Shown piece after piece: positions 1-9,900 of a stretch of DNA of 64,000 nucleotides; position 1 is the stretch's first letter; every line of letters begins with the position of its first letter. This DNA is from Erysipelotrichaceae bacterium (GTDB lineage: Bacteria; Bacillota_I; Bacilli_A; Erysipelotrichales; Coprobacillaceae): contig JAJQFG010000013.1 of the NCBI GenBank assembly GCA_021201315.1, positions 1-64,000 on the forward strand, written 5' to 3'. A model generated the notes under the pieces. That model did not search any database. It was not told the origin of the DNA and saw nothing but the letters and a program-made list of their open reading frames with translations. The translations under genes and the position numbers were made by a program.

Positions 1-60
1 ATATTGGCTTTTTATTTGTGGGCTATTTATTGCTTATTTCGTAACAGCCCCTTTTATATG

Positions 61-663
61 TCAAATATTTTTTCTAATAAATGCAAACTGTATATTACCT
101 ATATAAAATACATTTTTGCTTGTATCAACGACAACTCTTGTTGTCATAAACTGATTTTTTTCTACAGCTATAAACAATTGATAATCTTGCTTATCAATCA
201 AATAATATAACTTAGCATTCTTCATAGCATCGATTGTATTTTCTGCACTTTTGAGAAAGAATGTCACATCAGTTGTATAGTATAAGAAATCAATCACTTT
301 TTCAGCTGGATTTCTTTTTTTATCAATATATGTTAATTGGTGTATTGGCGTGTTTGGATAACGTTGCTTAAGCATAGCTTCAAAAGCTATATATTTAGTT
401 TTATATTGATTTTTATCAAAATCATCTAAATCAAAATCTTCAGTTAATACAATCTTAGGTTCATTTTGGATGTTATCCAACAAATAATCAATAGATACAT
501 TAAACAACTTAGCAATAGCCTTTAAATTATCCATATCTGGCATTCCTAAATCATTCTCCCACTTTGTTATGGCTTGTCTAGAAACATGTAAACAATCAGC
601 TAAGGTTTGTTGTGACAAACCGACTTCATTTCTCATTTTTTTAAGTTTTTCTCCAAAAGTCAT
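61..663 (-). CDS. XRE-family HTH transcriptional regulator
   Basis: A cytoplasmic DNA-binding protein of 200 residues. Residues 1-60 form a Cro/C1-type helix-turn-helix with the visible segments LSQQTLADCLHVSRQAITKW and MPDMDNLKAIAKLF, the usual XRE pattern. The remaining 140 residues (for example TDVTFFLKSAENTIDAMKNA) match no domain I recognise and could sense a ligand or mediate dimerisation. The start has a purine-rich Shine-Dalgarno (gggaggaa on the minus strand) just upstream. It is transcribed alone, away from the degenerate region at 0.8 kb. The target is unknown; the HTH is certain, the role is not. Confidence 0.85.
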   Translation of the reverse strand: MTFGEKLKKMRNEVGLSQQTLADCLHVSRQAITKWENDLGMPDMDNLKAIAKLFNVSIDYLLDNIQNEPKIVLTEDFDLDDFDKNQYKTKYIAFEAMLKQRYPNTPIHQLTYIDKKRNPAEKVIDFLYYTTDVTFFLKSAENTIDAMKNAKLYYLIDKQDYQLFIAVEKNQFMTTRVVVDTSKNVFYIGNIQFAFIRKNI

Positions 664-796
664 ATATATTCCTCCCTTTTCTTCATTCTATGATAAAAAT
701 AATAAAACCACAAGCAACTAAGCGTAAAATGCTTGCTACTAATCGTAGCATGTATGAATAATCATAAAATAAAGCGATAAAACGAGTCAATTAAAA

Positions 797-823
797 GCCA
801 CGCCTTTTAGACGTGGTTATTTA
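797..823 (+). mobile_element. Hairpin resembling an IS200/IS605 right end (solo remnant)
   Basis: The stem CCACG (798-802) pairs with CGTGG (812-816) around CCTTTTAGA, followed by TTATTTATA. A CCACG...CGTGG hairpin followed by a T/A-rich tail is the form seen at the right ends of many Firmicutes IS200/IS605 (TnpB-type) elements, where it also forms the 3' end of the omega RNA. No transposase or tnpB gene is present here. The hairpin directly abuts a decayed nuclease tail. The identification is by resemblance only. Confidence 0.35.
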
Positions 824-934
824 TATCAAATAGGTAAAGAACGTTGCGGTGTCGATTTGTCTGGTAAAATTATTCATATAGGAATAGGCGTACATGGTAA
901 AAAAACAGTTATGAAATGGATTGTTAATGCATAA
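824..934 (+). pseudogene. C-terminal remnant of an AAA/PD-(D/E)XK nuclease
   Basis: Thirty-six codons are open up to a TAA stop, and they lack any start codon or ribosome binding site. The peptide ends GVHGKKTVMKWIVNA. This aligns with the end of the intact nuclease at 1385-3001, which ends GHHLKKVAMKWIVRE, so it is the last part of a paralogue on the opposite strand. It begins at the IS200/IS605-like hairpin, which suggests that the rest of the gene was lost in an insertion/deletion event. The remainder of the 664-984 gap shows nothing else I can support. Confidence 0.65.
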
Positions 935-999
935 AACCTTAATTTTTCTTTGTATTATATTTATTTTATGGTAAGATAATACATATGTTGGAGGTTACT

Positions 1000-1371
1000 A
1001 TGTTTGGACGTAAAAAGAATGAATATATAAAATTAGATATTAATAAAGCTTATAGTGAGTTTGCTCATAATAGAGATCATATTATTCTTATTTGTTTGGA
1101 TGAAGATGAAGAGTTTGATAAACGTCATATGTCAGGCGCTGAATGTTTTCCAGGCAGACTTATTGATCAATTCTCTGATTATTTTCCAGATAAAGATATG
1201 GATTACTACTTATATGCTAATAATAAATATGTATCACAAAGAGATACAAAAATATTACTTAAAAAAGGATATAAAGCTTATGATTTAGGTAGTTTTATAG
1301 ATTTTCATGGTAGTGAAAGTGGCACAAATATATCAAGAAAAGAAAAACGTAGAAGAAGACACAATGGTTAA
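1000..1371 (+). CDS. Rhodanese-like protein lacking the catalytic cysteine
   Basis: A small cytoplasmic protein of 123 residues. The start at 1000 is chosen over the upstream ATG at 985 because GGAGG at 990-994 sits 5 bases before it. The core reads like a rhodanese domain: HMSGAECFPGRLI corresponds to the usual HI.GA.N.P segment, and KKGYKAYDLGSFIDF corresponds to the L...GY.VY.L.GG segment. The position of the catalytic loop is YANNKY, with no cysteine, so sulfur transfer is unlikely. It may have a binding or structural role. The tail is strongly basic (RKEKRRRRHNG). It is monocistronic and ends in a terminator shared with the convergent nuclease gene. Confidence 0.65.
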   Translation: MFGRKKNEYIKLDINKAYSEFAHNRDHIILICLDEDEEFDKRHMSGAECFPGRLIDQFSDYFPDKDMDYYLYANNKYVSQRDTKILLKKGYKAYDLGSFIDFHGSESGTNISRKEKRRRRHNG

Positions 1372-1386
1372 TAACCATTGTGTTTT
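1359..1386. terminator. Bidirectional intrinsic terminator
   Basis: ACACAATGGTT pairs with AACCATTGTGT around a short loop, with a T-run on the plus side. The stem lies between two convergent genes and contains the stop codon of the rhodanese-like gene. Confidence 0.75.
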
Positions 1387-3001
1387 ATTCTCTAACAATC
1401 CATTTCATGGCAACTTTCTTGAGATGATGTCCAAATCCAACGAGAATTGTTCGGCCTTCTAAAGGTGCATCATATTTTTCTCTAATGATTTGTTGATAAG
1501 CATCGTCTGCAAGTTTATCTAAATTATCTTTTTCATCTTTACTATATTTAAATTCAAACACATATGATGGATATCTAGGCGCTTTTGATTGCAATACAAT
1601 ATCAGTTCTTCCATATCCCATTTCTCTATTTGATAAAGGTTCATGTGTACCTTGAAGATACAAACACAACGAAAGAAATAACATATGATAACTATTTTCA
1701 CTCTCATAGTCATAATAGGATGGTATTAATAAAATATCCTGATAAGCTTTAAGAAATTCATTTGGTTTTTCTTTTAAAAGACTGTTAGCGAGTTTAGATA
1801 ACAATCTGCTGGATACTTTTAAGTAGCTTGCAACCAAAGATTTGAATTCCTTTACAACCTCATTGTTAGGTATTTCAATACGGTATTCATCATACTCATT
1901 TTCATCAGTAATTGTTAGATAACCGGCATTGATAAATAATCCCCACAATGTATCTGTTTCAGACTGTTCATAAAAGCTTGTTTCCATGTTAACGTTGGTT
2001 TCTAGGTAACCATTTTCTATCAATGATTCAAATTCATCATTGAATGATATATCAGCATCTTTCATGGCATTTACAATCATGGTATTAGCACTTGTATTAA
2101 CCCAGTATGCTTTCAATTTATGATTAGAAGCATAATTAAGAATAGACCATGGATTATATACTTCACTGTTTCCAATATGATAGCCATCATACATATTTTT
2201 AACTTCATCATTTAATTCCAAGCTGAAATATTCCAACAATTGTTTTGTTTCGTCTTTTGTAAAGCCAAAATACTGGGAATATTGATCATCAGCCATGGTG
2301 CAAGTAATAAGATTATTTACTTTGTCAACTTTATGTATACCCGAAAGAACAGCAAAATATAAATGATGATTATCCTTAAGTAATGTTGATAATATTGAAT
2401 TTAAATCAGCACAAATATCTTTATAAAAATCATTTATATGAGCTTTTATGAACGGCTTATCATAATCATCAATCAATACTATAACATTTTTGTTATAGTA
2501 ATTGTGAAGTAATCTGGTTAGAAATGATAAGGCATCAGTTATTTTTGATAAAGAAGTTGTTTTATCATGTAATTCTCTTTGAATATTTTTATAATGATGC
2601 ACATCAAATTCATTCATATTAAGACTATTCAATTCAGTTACATAATAATCATATAAGTCTAATATCTGTTTTTTTATACAAGATATAATATTTTCTTTTG
2701 TATTATTCGCATCTTTGAATGTGATAAAGATAGTAGGGTATTGATTGATGTAAGAAGCATATTCGGTTTTCATAATATTAGTATTCTTAAAGATATCTTT
2801 GGAATCCTTTTTGATATCAAAGAATTCAGCCATCATAGACATATTCAGAGTTTTGCCAAAACGTCTTGGTCTAGTAATTAATGTTACTTTTGATCTGTAG
2901 TTTAGAAAATCTTTAATCATAAGAGATTTATCAATAAAATAATAATTATTTTGTATAAGTTCTCTGTAATCAACTATTCCTATAGGTATGGCTTTATTCA
3001 T
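1385..3001 (-). CDS. AAA-like ATPase / PD-(D/E)XK nuclease family protein (copy 1)
   Basis: A protein of 538 residues in the family with an N-terminal AAA-ATPase-like domain and a C-terminal PD-(D/E)XK nuclease-like domain (DUF1703 group). Visible motifs are RPRRFGKTLNMSM (Walker A-like, about residue 43), NVIVLIDDYDKPF (Walker B, about 175), and GYGRTDIVLQ followed by YVFEFKYS in the last 90 residues, which supply the D and E-x-K of the nuclease fold. The start has GAGGAG in front. The biological role of the family is not established. Paralogues lie at 19984 and 22347, with fragments at 824 and 21749, so this genome has expanded the family. Confidence 0.85.
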   Translation of the reverse strand: MNKAIPIGIVDYRELIQNNYYFIDKSLMIKDFLNYRSKVTLITRPRRFGKTLNMSMMAEFFDIKKDSKDIFKNTNIMKTEYASYINQYPTIFITFKDANNTKENIISCIKKQILDLYDYYVTELNSLNMNEFDVHHYKNIQRELHDKTTSLSKITDALSFLTRLLHNYYNKNVIVLIDDYDKPFIKAHINDFYKDICADLNSILSTLLKDNHHLYFAVLSGIHKVDKVNNLITCTMADDQYSQYFGFTKDETKQLLEYFSLELNDEVKNMYDGYHIGNSEVYNPWSILNYASNHKLKAYWVNTSANTMIVNAMKDADISFNDEFESLIENGYLETNVNMETSFYEQSETDTLWGLFINAGYLTITDENEYDEYRIEIPNNEVVKEFKSLVASYLKVSSRLLSKLANSLLKEKPNEFLKAYQDILLIPSYYDYESENSYHMLFLSLCLYLQGTHEPLSNREMGYGRTDIVLQSKAPRYPSYVFEFKYSKDEKDNLDKLADDAYQQIIREKYDAPLEGRTILVGFGHHLKKVAMKWIVRE

Positions 3002-3169
3002 ATATATCAGCTCCTCTTTGCTTATTGTAACACAATTTAGTATATTTATATAGATATAAAAAAGCGCTCACGAGATGCAAGCAAGTAACGTAGGCTATAA
3101 GCAATCATCCATATTGTTTGTTTAGGCTTTTAAATTATGAGATACTTATAAAAACAAGGAGGTACCAAC

Positions 3170-5470
3170 ATGATTGAATATATAAGAAAAAGAGATGGAC
3201 GTATGGATCCTTTTGATGCCAATAAGATAGCTGGAGCCATCTATAAAGCATTTCAAGCAACTAATGCCAAATATGATTTAGATAAAGCCTTAGAATTAGC
3301 TCATATTGTAGAAGAAAAACTAGAAAACAGACATACTCAATTACCTACAGTTGAATTAGTCCAGGATACAGTTGAAGAAACCCTTATTGAACAAGGTTAT
3401 GTTAGAATAGCTAAGGCCTATATTTTATATCGTGCAGAACGTACACGTTCTCGTGATAGAAAATCTAGGCTTATGAAAACCCTTGAAGAAATTACGTTTC
3501 AAGATGCTAAAGATAGTGATTTAAAAAGAGAAAACGCTAATGTGAATGCTGATGCTCCAATGGGCACTATGCTTAAATATGGGGCAGAAGCAGCCAAACA
3601 ATTCAATGAAATGTTTGTTTTAAATCCTTTACATAGTGCTGCTCATAAAGCAGGGGATATACATATTCATGATATGGATTTTTTAACATTAACGACTACT
3701 TGTACGCAGATAGATATTATTAAGCTATTTAAGGATGGTTTTTCTACAGGACATGGTGTTTTAAGAGAACCGAATAGTATTACGACTTATTCAGCTTTAA
3801 CATGTATTGCGATACAATCCAATCAAAATGATCAACATGGTGGCCAAGCGATTGTGAATTTTGATTATGGTATGGGTGATGGTGTTAGAAAATCATATAA
3901 GAAGTGGTATTTTAAAGCATTAGTTCATGCTTTAGAGTTATTGACTGATTTAGATATTTCTGTTGTCGATGAACTTAAAGCATTGGATATTAATCCTACA
4001 ATGGAAGATCATGGCTATCTAGCAAAAGAAAGAGAAATCCTATTGGAAAAAGGTTTAGATAACGAAATTATCACAAAAATACAAAACTTTACAACCAAAG
4101 ATGCTTATCAACAAACTGATAAAGAAACCTATCAAGCCATGGAAGCCTTAATTCATAACTTAAATACTATGAACTCTAGAGCAGGTGCTCAAGTACCTTT
4201 TAGTTCTATTAACTATGGTATGGATACTTCTCCTGAAGGAAGAATGGCCATGCGTAATGTGTTGCTTGCAACTGAAGCAGGATTAGGTGGTGGTGAAACA
4301 CCAATCTTTCCAATTCAAATCTTTAGAGTCAAAGAAGGTATCAACTATAATGAAGGTGAACCTAACTATGATTTATTTAAATTAGCTTGTCGTGTATCTG
4401 CTAAAAGACTATTCCCTAATTTCTCATTTGTCGATGCTACTTTCAATAAACAATACTATAAAGGCACCCCAGAAACAGAAATAGCTTATATGGGATGCCG
4501 TACAAGGGTTATTGGTAATGTTTATGATCCTGATAGAGAAATATGTCCTGGTAGAGGCAATCTAAGCTTTACATCCATTAACCTTGTACGACTAGCCATT
4601 AAATCTAAAGGTGATATTGATGAATTCTTTGATAAATTAGATGCTATGATTGATCTATGTATTGATCAACTCTTAGAAAGATTTGAAATCCAATGTAAAA
4701 GACGAGCTATGAATTATCCATTTTTAATGGGACAAGGTGTATGGATAGATTCTGAAAAACTAAAACCAACGGATGAAGTTAGAGAAGTATTAAAACATGG
4801 TACATTAACGATTGGTTTTATAGGTTTAGCAGAAACACTTAAATCTCTTATTGGTTATCATCATGGTGAAAGTGAAAAAGCACAAATATTAGGTTTACAA
4901 ATTGTGGCTCATATGCGTAAACGCGTTGATGAAGCATCACAAAAGTATCAACTAAACTTCTCATTAATTGCCACACCTGCAGAAGGTTTAGCAGGTAGAT
5001 TTGTAAAGCTTGATAGAGAACTCTATGGTAAAATAGAAGGAGTAACTGATAGAGAATACTATACCAATAGTTTCCATGTACCTGTCTATTATCCAATCTC
5101 TGCTTATAAAAAGATACAAATTGAAGGTCCTTATCATGAATTAACTAATGGTGGTCATATTAGTTATATTGAAATGGATGGTGATCCTACAAAGAATCTA
5201 CCAGCTTTTGAGAAGATTGTAAGAGCTATGCATGATGCTAATATTGGCTATGGGGCTATTAATCATCCAGTCGATAGAGATCCTGTATGTGGTTATAATG
5301 GTATTATTGATGATGTTTGTCCTAAATGTGGTAGAAAAGAATCAGAACATGAAGGTTTTGAACGTATTAGAAGAATAACAGGATATTTAGTAGGAACTTT
5401 AGATCGTTTCAATGATGGTAAACGTGCTGAAGAAAGAGATAGAGTGAAACATAGTATCAATGAAGATTAG
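3170..5470 (+). CDS. nrdD: Anaerobic ribonucleoside-triphosphate reductase
   Basis: The class III, glycyl-radical enzyme that reduces ribonucleoside triphosphates to deoxy forms without oxygen. An ATP-cone allosteric domain occupies about residues 1-95 (IRKRDGRMDPFDANKI). The active-site region contains SALTCIAIQSNQNDQHGGQ. Near the C terminus is a cysteine-rich metal site (PVCGYNG...DVCPKCGRKE) and the radical motif RRITGYLVGTLDRF, with the glycyl-radical Gly at about residue 738. Its length of 766 residues is normal. The SD aaggaggt precedes the ATG. The downstream nrdG overlaps its 3' end, so the pair is translationally coupled. The preceding 168 bases show no NrdR-box pair that I can identify. 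Confidence 0.97.
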   Translation: MIEYIRKRDGRMDPFDANKIAGAIYKAFQATNAKYDLDKALELAHIVEEKLENRHTQLPTVELVQDTVEETLIEQGYVRIAKAYILYRAERTRSRDRKSRLMKTLEEITFQDAKDSDLKRENANVNADAPMGTMLKYGAEAAKQFNEMFVLNPLHSAAHKAGDIHIHDMDFLTLTTTCTQIDIIKLFKDGFSTGHGVLREPNSITTYSALTCIAIQSNQNDQHGGQAIVNFDYGMGDGVRKSYKKWYFKALVHALELLTDLDISVVDELKALDINPTMEDHGYLAKEREILLEKGLDNEIITKIQNFTTKDAYQQTDKETYQAMEALIHNLNTMNSRAGAQVPFSSINYGMDTSPEGRMAMRNVLLATEAGLGGGETPIFPIQIFRVKEGINYNEGEPNYDLFKLACRVSAKRLFPNFSFVDATFNKQYYKGTPETEIAYMGCRTRVIGNVYDPDREICPGRGNLSFTSINLVRLAIKSKGDIDEFFDKLDAMIDLCIDQLLERFEIQCKRRAMNYPFLMGQGVWIDSEKLKPTDEVREVLKHGTLTIGFIGLAETLKSLIGYHHGESEKAQILGLQIVAHMRKRVDEASQKYQLNFSLIATPAEGLAGRFVKLDRELYGKIEGVTDREYYTNSFHVPVYYPISAYKKIQIEGPYHELTNGGHISYIEMDGDPTKNLPAFEKIVRAMHDANIGYGAINHPVDRDPVCGYNGIIDDVCPKCGRKESEHEGFERIRRITGYLVGTLDRFNDGKRAEERDRVKHSINED

Positions 5471-5969
5471 ATTATATGGAACCATCAACGATTCTATCGT
5501 TGATGGTCCTGGTTTAAGGTATACTATCTTTACTCAAGGTTGTTTGCATCATTGTTTTGGATGCCACAATCCTGATAGTCATGATATGAATGGTGGTTAC
5601 ATCGAAGATACAGATAAAATTATCAAAGAAATTCTAGATAATCCTTTGTTAGATGGTATCACCCTCTCAGGAGGAGAACCCATGTTACAACCATTACCAC
5701 TCATAGAAATCATCAAACACATTAAACCGCTACATATCATGATCTATAGTGGTTACACCTATGAAGAAATACTACAACTAGGAGACAATCAAAAACAACT
5801 ATTATCTCTATGTGATACCTTAGTAGATGGTCGTTTTGACATGTCAAAACGTAGTCTAGAACTTCTATATAAAGGTTCTTCTAATCAAAGAATCATTAAT
5901 ATTCAAGAATCACTCAAAAATAATACAATCATTCTACAACAGATATCAGAATATGGAGAATTTATATAA
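5460..5969 (+). CDS. nrdG: Anaerobic ribonucleotide reductase activating protein (radical SAM)
   Basis: The radical-SAM activase that abstracts hydrogen from the NrdD glycine to form the glycyl radical. The N terminus carries the family's short CxxxCxxC cluster motif in QGCLHHCFGCHNP (about residues 27-39), which binds the [4Fe-4S] cluster, followed by the SAM-contacting GITLSGGEPMLQP. Its length of 169 residues is typical. Its ATG lies inside the last codons of nrdD (11-base overlap), so production of the two partners is coupled. A strong terminator overlaps its stop codon. Confidence 0.96.
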   Translation: MKIRLYGTINDSIVDGPGLRYTIFTQGCLHHCFGCHNPDSHDMNGGYIEDTDKIIKEILDNPLLDGITLSGGEPMLQPLPLIEIIKHIKPLHIMIYSGYTYEEILQLGDNQKQLLSLCDTLVDGRFDMSKRSLELLYKGSSNQRIINIQESLKNNTIILQQISEYGEFI

Positions 5970-5985
5970 TTCTCCATATTTTGTT
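5950..5985 (+). terminator. Terminator of nrdDG
   Basis: AATATGGAGAATT and AATTCTCCATATT form a 13-bp perfect stem with a 5-base loop, followed by TTGTT. The nrdG stop codon lies in the loop. Confidence 0.8.
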
Positions 5986-6044
5986 AAAAATACTTCATAT
6001 TCTATACTTATAATACATAATGTATAAAGAAACGAGGGATTATC

Positions 6045-6683
6045 ATGTTTGCGAAGGGATTCAATATATATAAACTCATATGGATATTTGTGATTACTTC
6101 TTTTATTGGCTCATTGTTTGAAATATTATGGGTATTTGTTTCAGCAGGCAAGCTAATGAGTAGAAGTAGTTTACTTTATGGTCAGTTTTCAGTTATTTGG
6201 GGTTTTGGTTGTGTATTACTGACGATTGTTTTGCATAGGTTAGAAGGTAAAAGAGATTTGTTAGTATTTAGTGTTGGCGTTATAGCCGGTGGATGTTATG
6301 AGTATATTTGTTCTTATTTGAGTGAAAAAGTGTTTGGTGTGATTTTTTGGGATTATAGTGGTTATTCTTTTAATTTGAATGGTAGAATTAATTTACAGTT
6401 TTGTTTCTTTTGGGGTTTGATATCTGTTGTCTGGATTCAAAATATATATCCATTTTTATCCAAACACATAGAAAGTATACCACTTGCTTATGGAAAGCAA
6501 CTTACCTTGATGGTACTCGCTTTCATGATCTTTGATATGAGTATATCAGCTGCAGCCTTAATACGTATGAATCAACGTCAACAAGGTATTACAGCTACAA
6601 ACCCAATATCAGAATTCTTAGATGAACACTATGATGATGAATATCTATCACAACGTTATCAAAATATGAAATTAATGTGCTAA
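6045..6683 (+). CDS. Putative ABC-transporter type IV family membrane protein
   Basis: A polytopic membrane protein of 212 residues with hydrophobic segments near residues 9-32, 45-62, 72-90, 115-133 and 148-170. The signature GSLFEILWVF, SLLYGQFSVIWGFGCVL and VIAGGCYEYICSYLSEKVFGV.FWDYS matches the family annotated as putative ABC transporter permease (PF06541 type), very common in Firmicutes. No ATPase partner is adjacent and its function is not established experimentally as far as I know. An acidic tail (DEHYDDEYLSQRY) is cytoplasmic by inference. A TATAAT element at 6009-6014 and an SD (cgaggga) precede it. Confidence 0.8.
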   Translation: MFAKGFNIYKLIWIFVITSFIGSLFEILWVFVSAGKLMSRSSLLYGQFSVIWGFGCVLLTIVLHRLEGKRDLLVFSVGVIAGGCYEYICSYLSEKVFGVIFWDYSGYSFNLNGRINLQFCFFWGLISVVWIQNIYPFLSKHIESIPLAYGKQLTLMVLAFMIFDMSISAAALIRMNQRQQGITATNPISEFLDEHYDDEYLSQRYQNMKLMC

Positions 6684-6696
6684 AAGCACTTTTTCA
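6677..6696 (+). terminator. Short terminator after the membrane protein gene
   Basis: GTGCT pairs with AGCAC around AAA, followed by TTTTT. The stem overlaps the stop codon. The stem is only 5 bp, so efficiency is uncertain. Confidence 0.5.
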
Positions 6697-6753
6697 TTTT
6701 TTGAAAAAAAAAAAATAAGGCTTTAAATCACGATATTTCATGATGCATAATTA

Positions 6754-6782
6754 TTGACTTTTACACACTTTGATAGTACAAT
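6754..6782 (+). promoter_or_regulatory. Probable sigma-A promoter of the pilus operon
   Basis: TTGACT (6754-6759) and TACAAT (6777-6782) are separated by exactly 17 bases. This is the best promoter upstream of the tip adhesin gene. It would give a leader of about 140 bases that contains two strong palindromes. Confidence 0.65.
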
Positions 6783-6836
6783 TGTATAAATGATTGGTTA
6801 TTTAAATTAATTATTTTTGTGTATACTATTCACAGA

Positions 6837-6867
6837 AATTGAGTTTATGTGCAACATAAATTCAATT
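6837..6867 (+). promoter_or_regulatory. Long palindrome in the pilus leader
   Basis: AATTGAGTTTATGT and ACATAAATTCAATT pair over 14 positions (one G-U) with a GCA loop. No T-run follows, so it is not a terminator. It may be an operator or an RNA stem that stabilises or regulates the pilus transcript. Confidence 0.55.
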
Positions 6868-6884
6868 CTTAGACTTGATATAAT

Positions 6885-6901
6885 GTTGATAGTTTATCAA
6901 C
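6885..6901 (+). promoter_or_regulatory. Second leader hairpin just before the ribosome binding region
   Basis: GTTGATA and TATCAAC form a 7-bp perfect stem with a GTT loop, ending 18 bases before the GGGAG Shine-Dalgarno of the tip adhesin gene. A TATAAT (6879-6884) overlaps its left side and could be an alternative promoter -10. Confidence 0.45.
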
Positions 6902-6931
6902 TTAAGGGATTATAAATTGGGAGAAAAAATT

Positions 6932-9900
6932 ATGAGTGGATTTAGAAAAATAGTCAAGAAGGCACAAAAAACATTATTAAAGTTCATGACTATGATATTG
7001 ACTATGTCTATGATATTTAATATGTTTGGTAGCTATGTAGCTGCTGTTAATAAAGATATATATGGTTTTGAATACACTTCATCTTCTTTAGAAGTTGATT
7101 ATGGTACATCACAAGATGATATTACTTTTCCTACAACAATAACTTCAATCATTGCTTTAGATACATCTGTTTCAAGCGATGATTTTCATCATGTCGATGC
7201 ACCTGAGAGCGATTATGAAATAGTTGATTATGATACATATAAATATGATGCTATCTATGATAATACAGATACTTATGGTTATCGTGTTTATGGTTACATA
7301 GACGATGCAGATAATCCATGTTGGTATGCTTGTAATAGTCTAGGTAGCGTTTATTATGTTATAGATGATTTAGATGCATCTTGGGAATGTGATGATTATG
7401 ATGAATATACATCAGATACTTATACATTTAAATTAAAATATGATACAAACACATATTCTTATTCAGGTATACTACCTAGCATAACTGTAACAGTAGGAGA
7501 AAACCCTATAGCAACTGTAGCTGAAGAAGATGAACCAACGACTGCAACTACAACAACAGTGGATGCCAAAATTGGAGAAACTGTATATTTACCAGCAGGA
7601 TCATATACTGTAGATTATTCTAATAGCACTATGAGTAATTATATTGATATCAATAATATTTATGAAACGGTAACTTCTATTGAAAGTGGTAATAGTTATT
7701 ATATAGTCAATATTCAAAATGCTAATTATACTTTTTTAACAAATCAAACAGGTATTGACGGATCTACTTCTGGTTTGGTATGTGTAACTGATACTAGTGG
7801 GTCAACTGTAACATTATCTGATGATAATAATTATATTACAGACTCTAGTGGAAAAACATATTATAAGGCAAATGTTTCAACTGTTAACGAAGCCACATTG
7901 TGGACTTTTATAGGAAGTAATAACAGTTATTCTATTAATGATGGTTCATTATATATTAATTTTAATAGTAGAAATGTTAATTTATCTGATAGTTCTGCTA
8001 ATTTATCAGTTGTTTTAGTAAGTGGTACATCATATTATACTATTGGCAATGGCGATGGAGAATATTTAGATCGATATAGTACGACTTTTGCAGCAGGATG
8101 GGAAACAGGTTCTTCTAATGTTAATGAAAGATGGTATCTTTTTAATCAAGCAGGTATTGAAGTAAAGATTCCTAATACAGCAAAAGCTACAGGAACAATG
8201 ACTGTAACTTATGATGATGGAAGTACTTATATAATTAATATAGAAGAAACAGGTACTGTTGATTCTGTAACAACTTCTGGTACTGTAATAAACTTATTTG
8301 ATTACTGGATAACAACACAAGATGATGATGACAATCATAATTTTACAAATAGCCGTACAGTGGACGGAACAACATATGATGAAATGGTTAGTGGTATTAA
8401 CGCAAATCATTTATTAAAATTTGCTAAGAATAGAGGACAATACCCTAATTGGTCTTCTTCTACTTATTATGTTGATGCAAATATTTATAGTAATTCTAAA
8501 ACTGTAGTGAGTGGAATTGTATCTGATAAACTTAGTAATGGCTATCCTGTTCTAAGTAATAATAGTAGTATTGTTGGTTCGACAGATTATTCATCAGAAT
8601 CATTGTCTTACTTATTTAATCCTTCTGTTGAAACCAGTGGTAAAGCTTCATATAGTAATGTTACTGGATTGCTTCAAATAGATGAAAAAGGTTATTATTA
8701 TTATGATAGTACTCAAAATTATGCAGAGTATAATGAAGAAACAAATAAATTTATTCTATACGATGATTGGGCAGTTATTTCTCCAAGCAATAAGAATCCT
8801 GGCCAATTCTTTCCATTTGATTCATATAGCGATGTTACAAAAACAACAAATGCTGATCTCACAAATTGTGGACTAAATCATTATTTTGGATTAACTTTAA
8901 CTACAAAATTTATTCAACAATATGGTGGTAAAACATCAAAAGCTGATGACGCTCTTGATACAACTTTTGAGTTTTCAGGTGACGATGATGTTTGGATTTT
9001 TATTGATGATGTTTTAGTGGCTGATTTGGGTGGTATTCATGATAAAGCAAGTGTAGTAATAAACTTTGCTACAGGTGATATTACTATTACAGGTAGAGGT
9101 TCAACAATAACTGATACCATAAAAGGAATGTTTGAAAAAGCAAATGAAGATACAAGTGATTTCAATGGCAATACATTTGCTGATGATACTTACCATACTT
9201 TAAAATTCTATTATTTAGAAAGAGGTAATTCAGCTTCAAACTTAAGCTTGAAATATAACTTAACAGAAATACCTCAAACAAGTATTAGCAAGGTTAATCA
9301 ATATGGAAATCCTGTTGAAGGTGCAGAATTTGCAGTATATCAGGCAAAAATGACTACTGATTCTAATGGCGATAAAGTTTATTATTATAAATTGGATGAT
9401 AGTATTTCAAGTACTCTTTTTGGTAATACATTTACTAATACTGAATTATTAACAACATTAAATGGTGAAAATGGTGTATATATACTTGCAAGTGCTCTTT
9501 CAGAACAAATAAAAGACAGTGATGCTTTTACGATTGATGAATCCTCGGGTAATATTCAGTATACCAACGGAGGCATTACTACTACAATTGTATCAGCAAA
9601 ATATGTTGGCGAAACTGATAGCAATGGTGAAATGGTTTTTAGAGATTCTGACAATATGCTTTATTCTATAAATGAGTTAGAAAAACTATTTGGTACATCG
9701 TTTATTTTAAAGGAAATATCGGTACCTGAAGGCTATCGTTTGGTTTCGGATGATATATTCTTAAGAATTGTTAATAGTAAAATAATGGTATGTGATAATA
9801 CTTATTCTTCAGGTGTTTATGCTACAACTAATGAAGTTGTTTCTGCAACTGACACATTGTATTATTTAGATAATGGTGATACTAAGAGTGCAACATATCA

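Noticed and set aside
4-210. Plus-strand frame of 68 codons at the left edge
   Set aside because: It lies antisense to the end of the HTH regulator and has no ribosome binding site.
3002-3169. NrdR boxes upstream of nrdD
   Set aside because: Only AT-rich sequence with no convincing pair of palindromic boxes.
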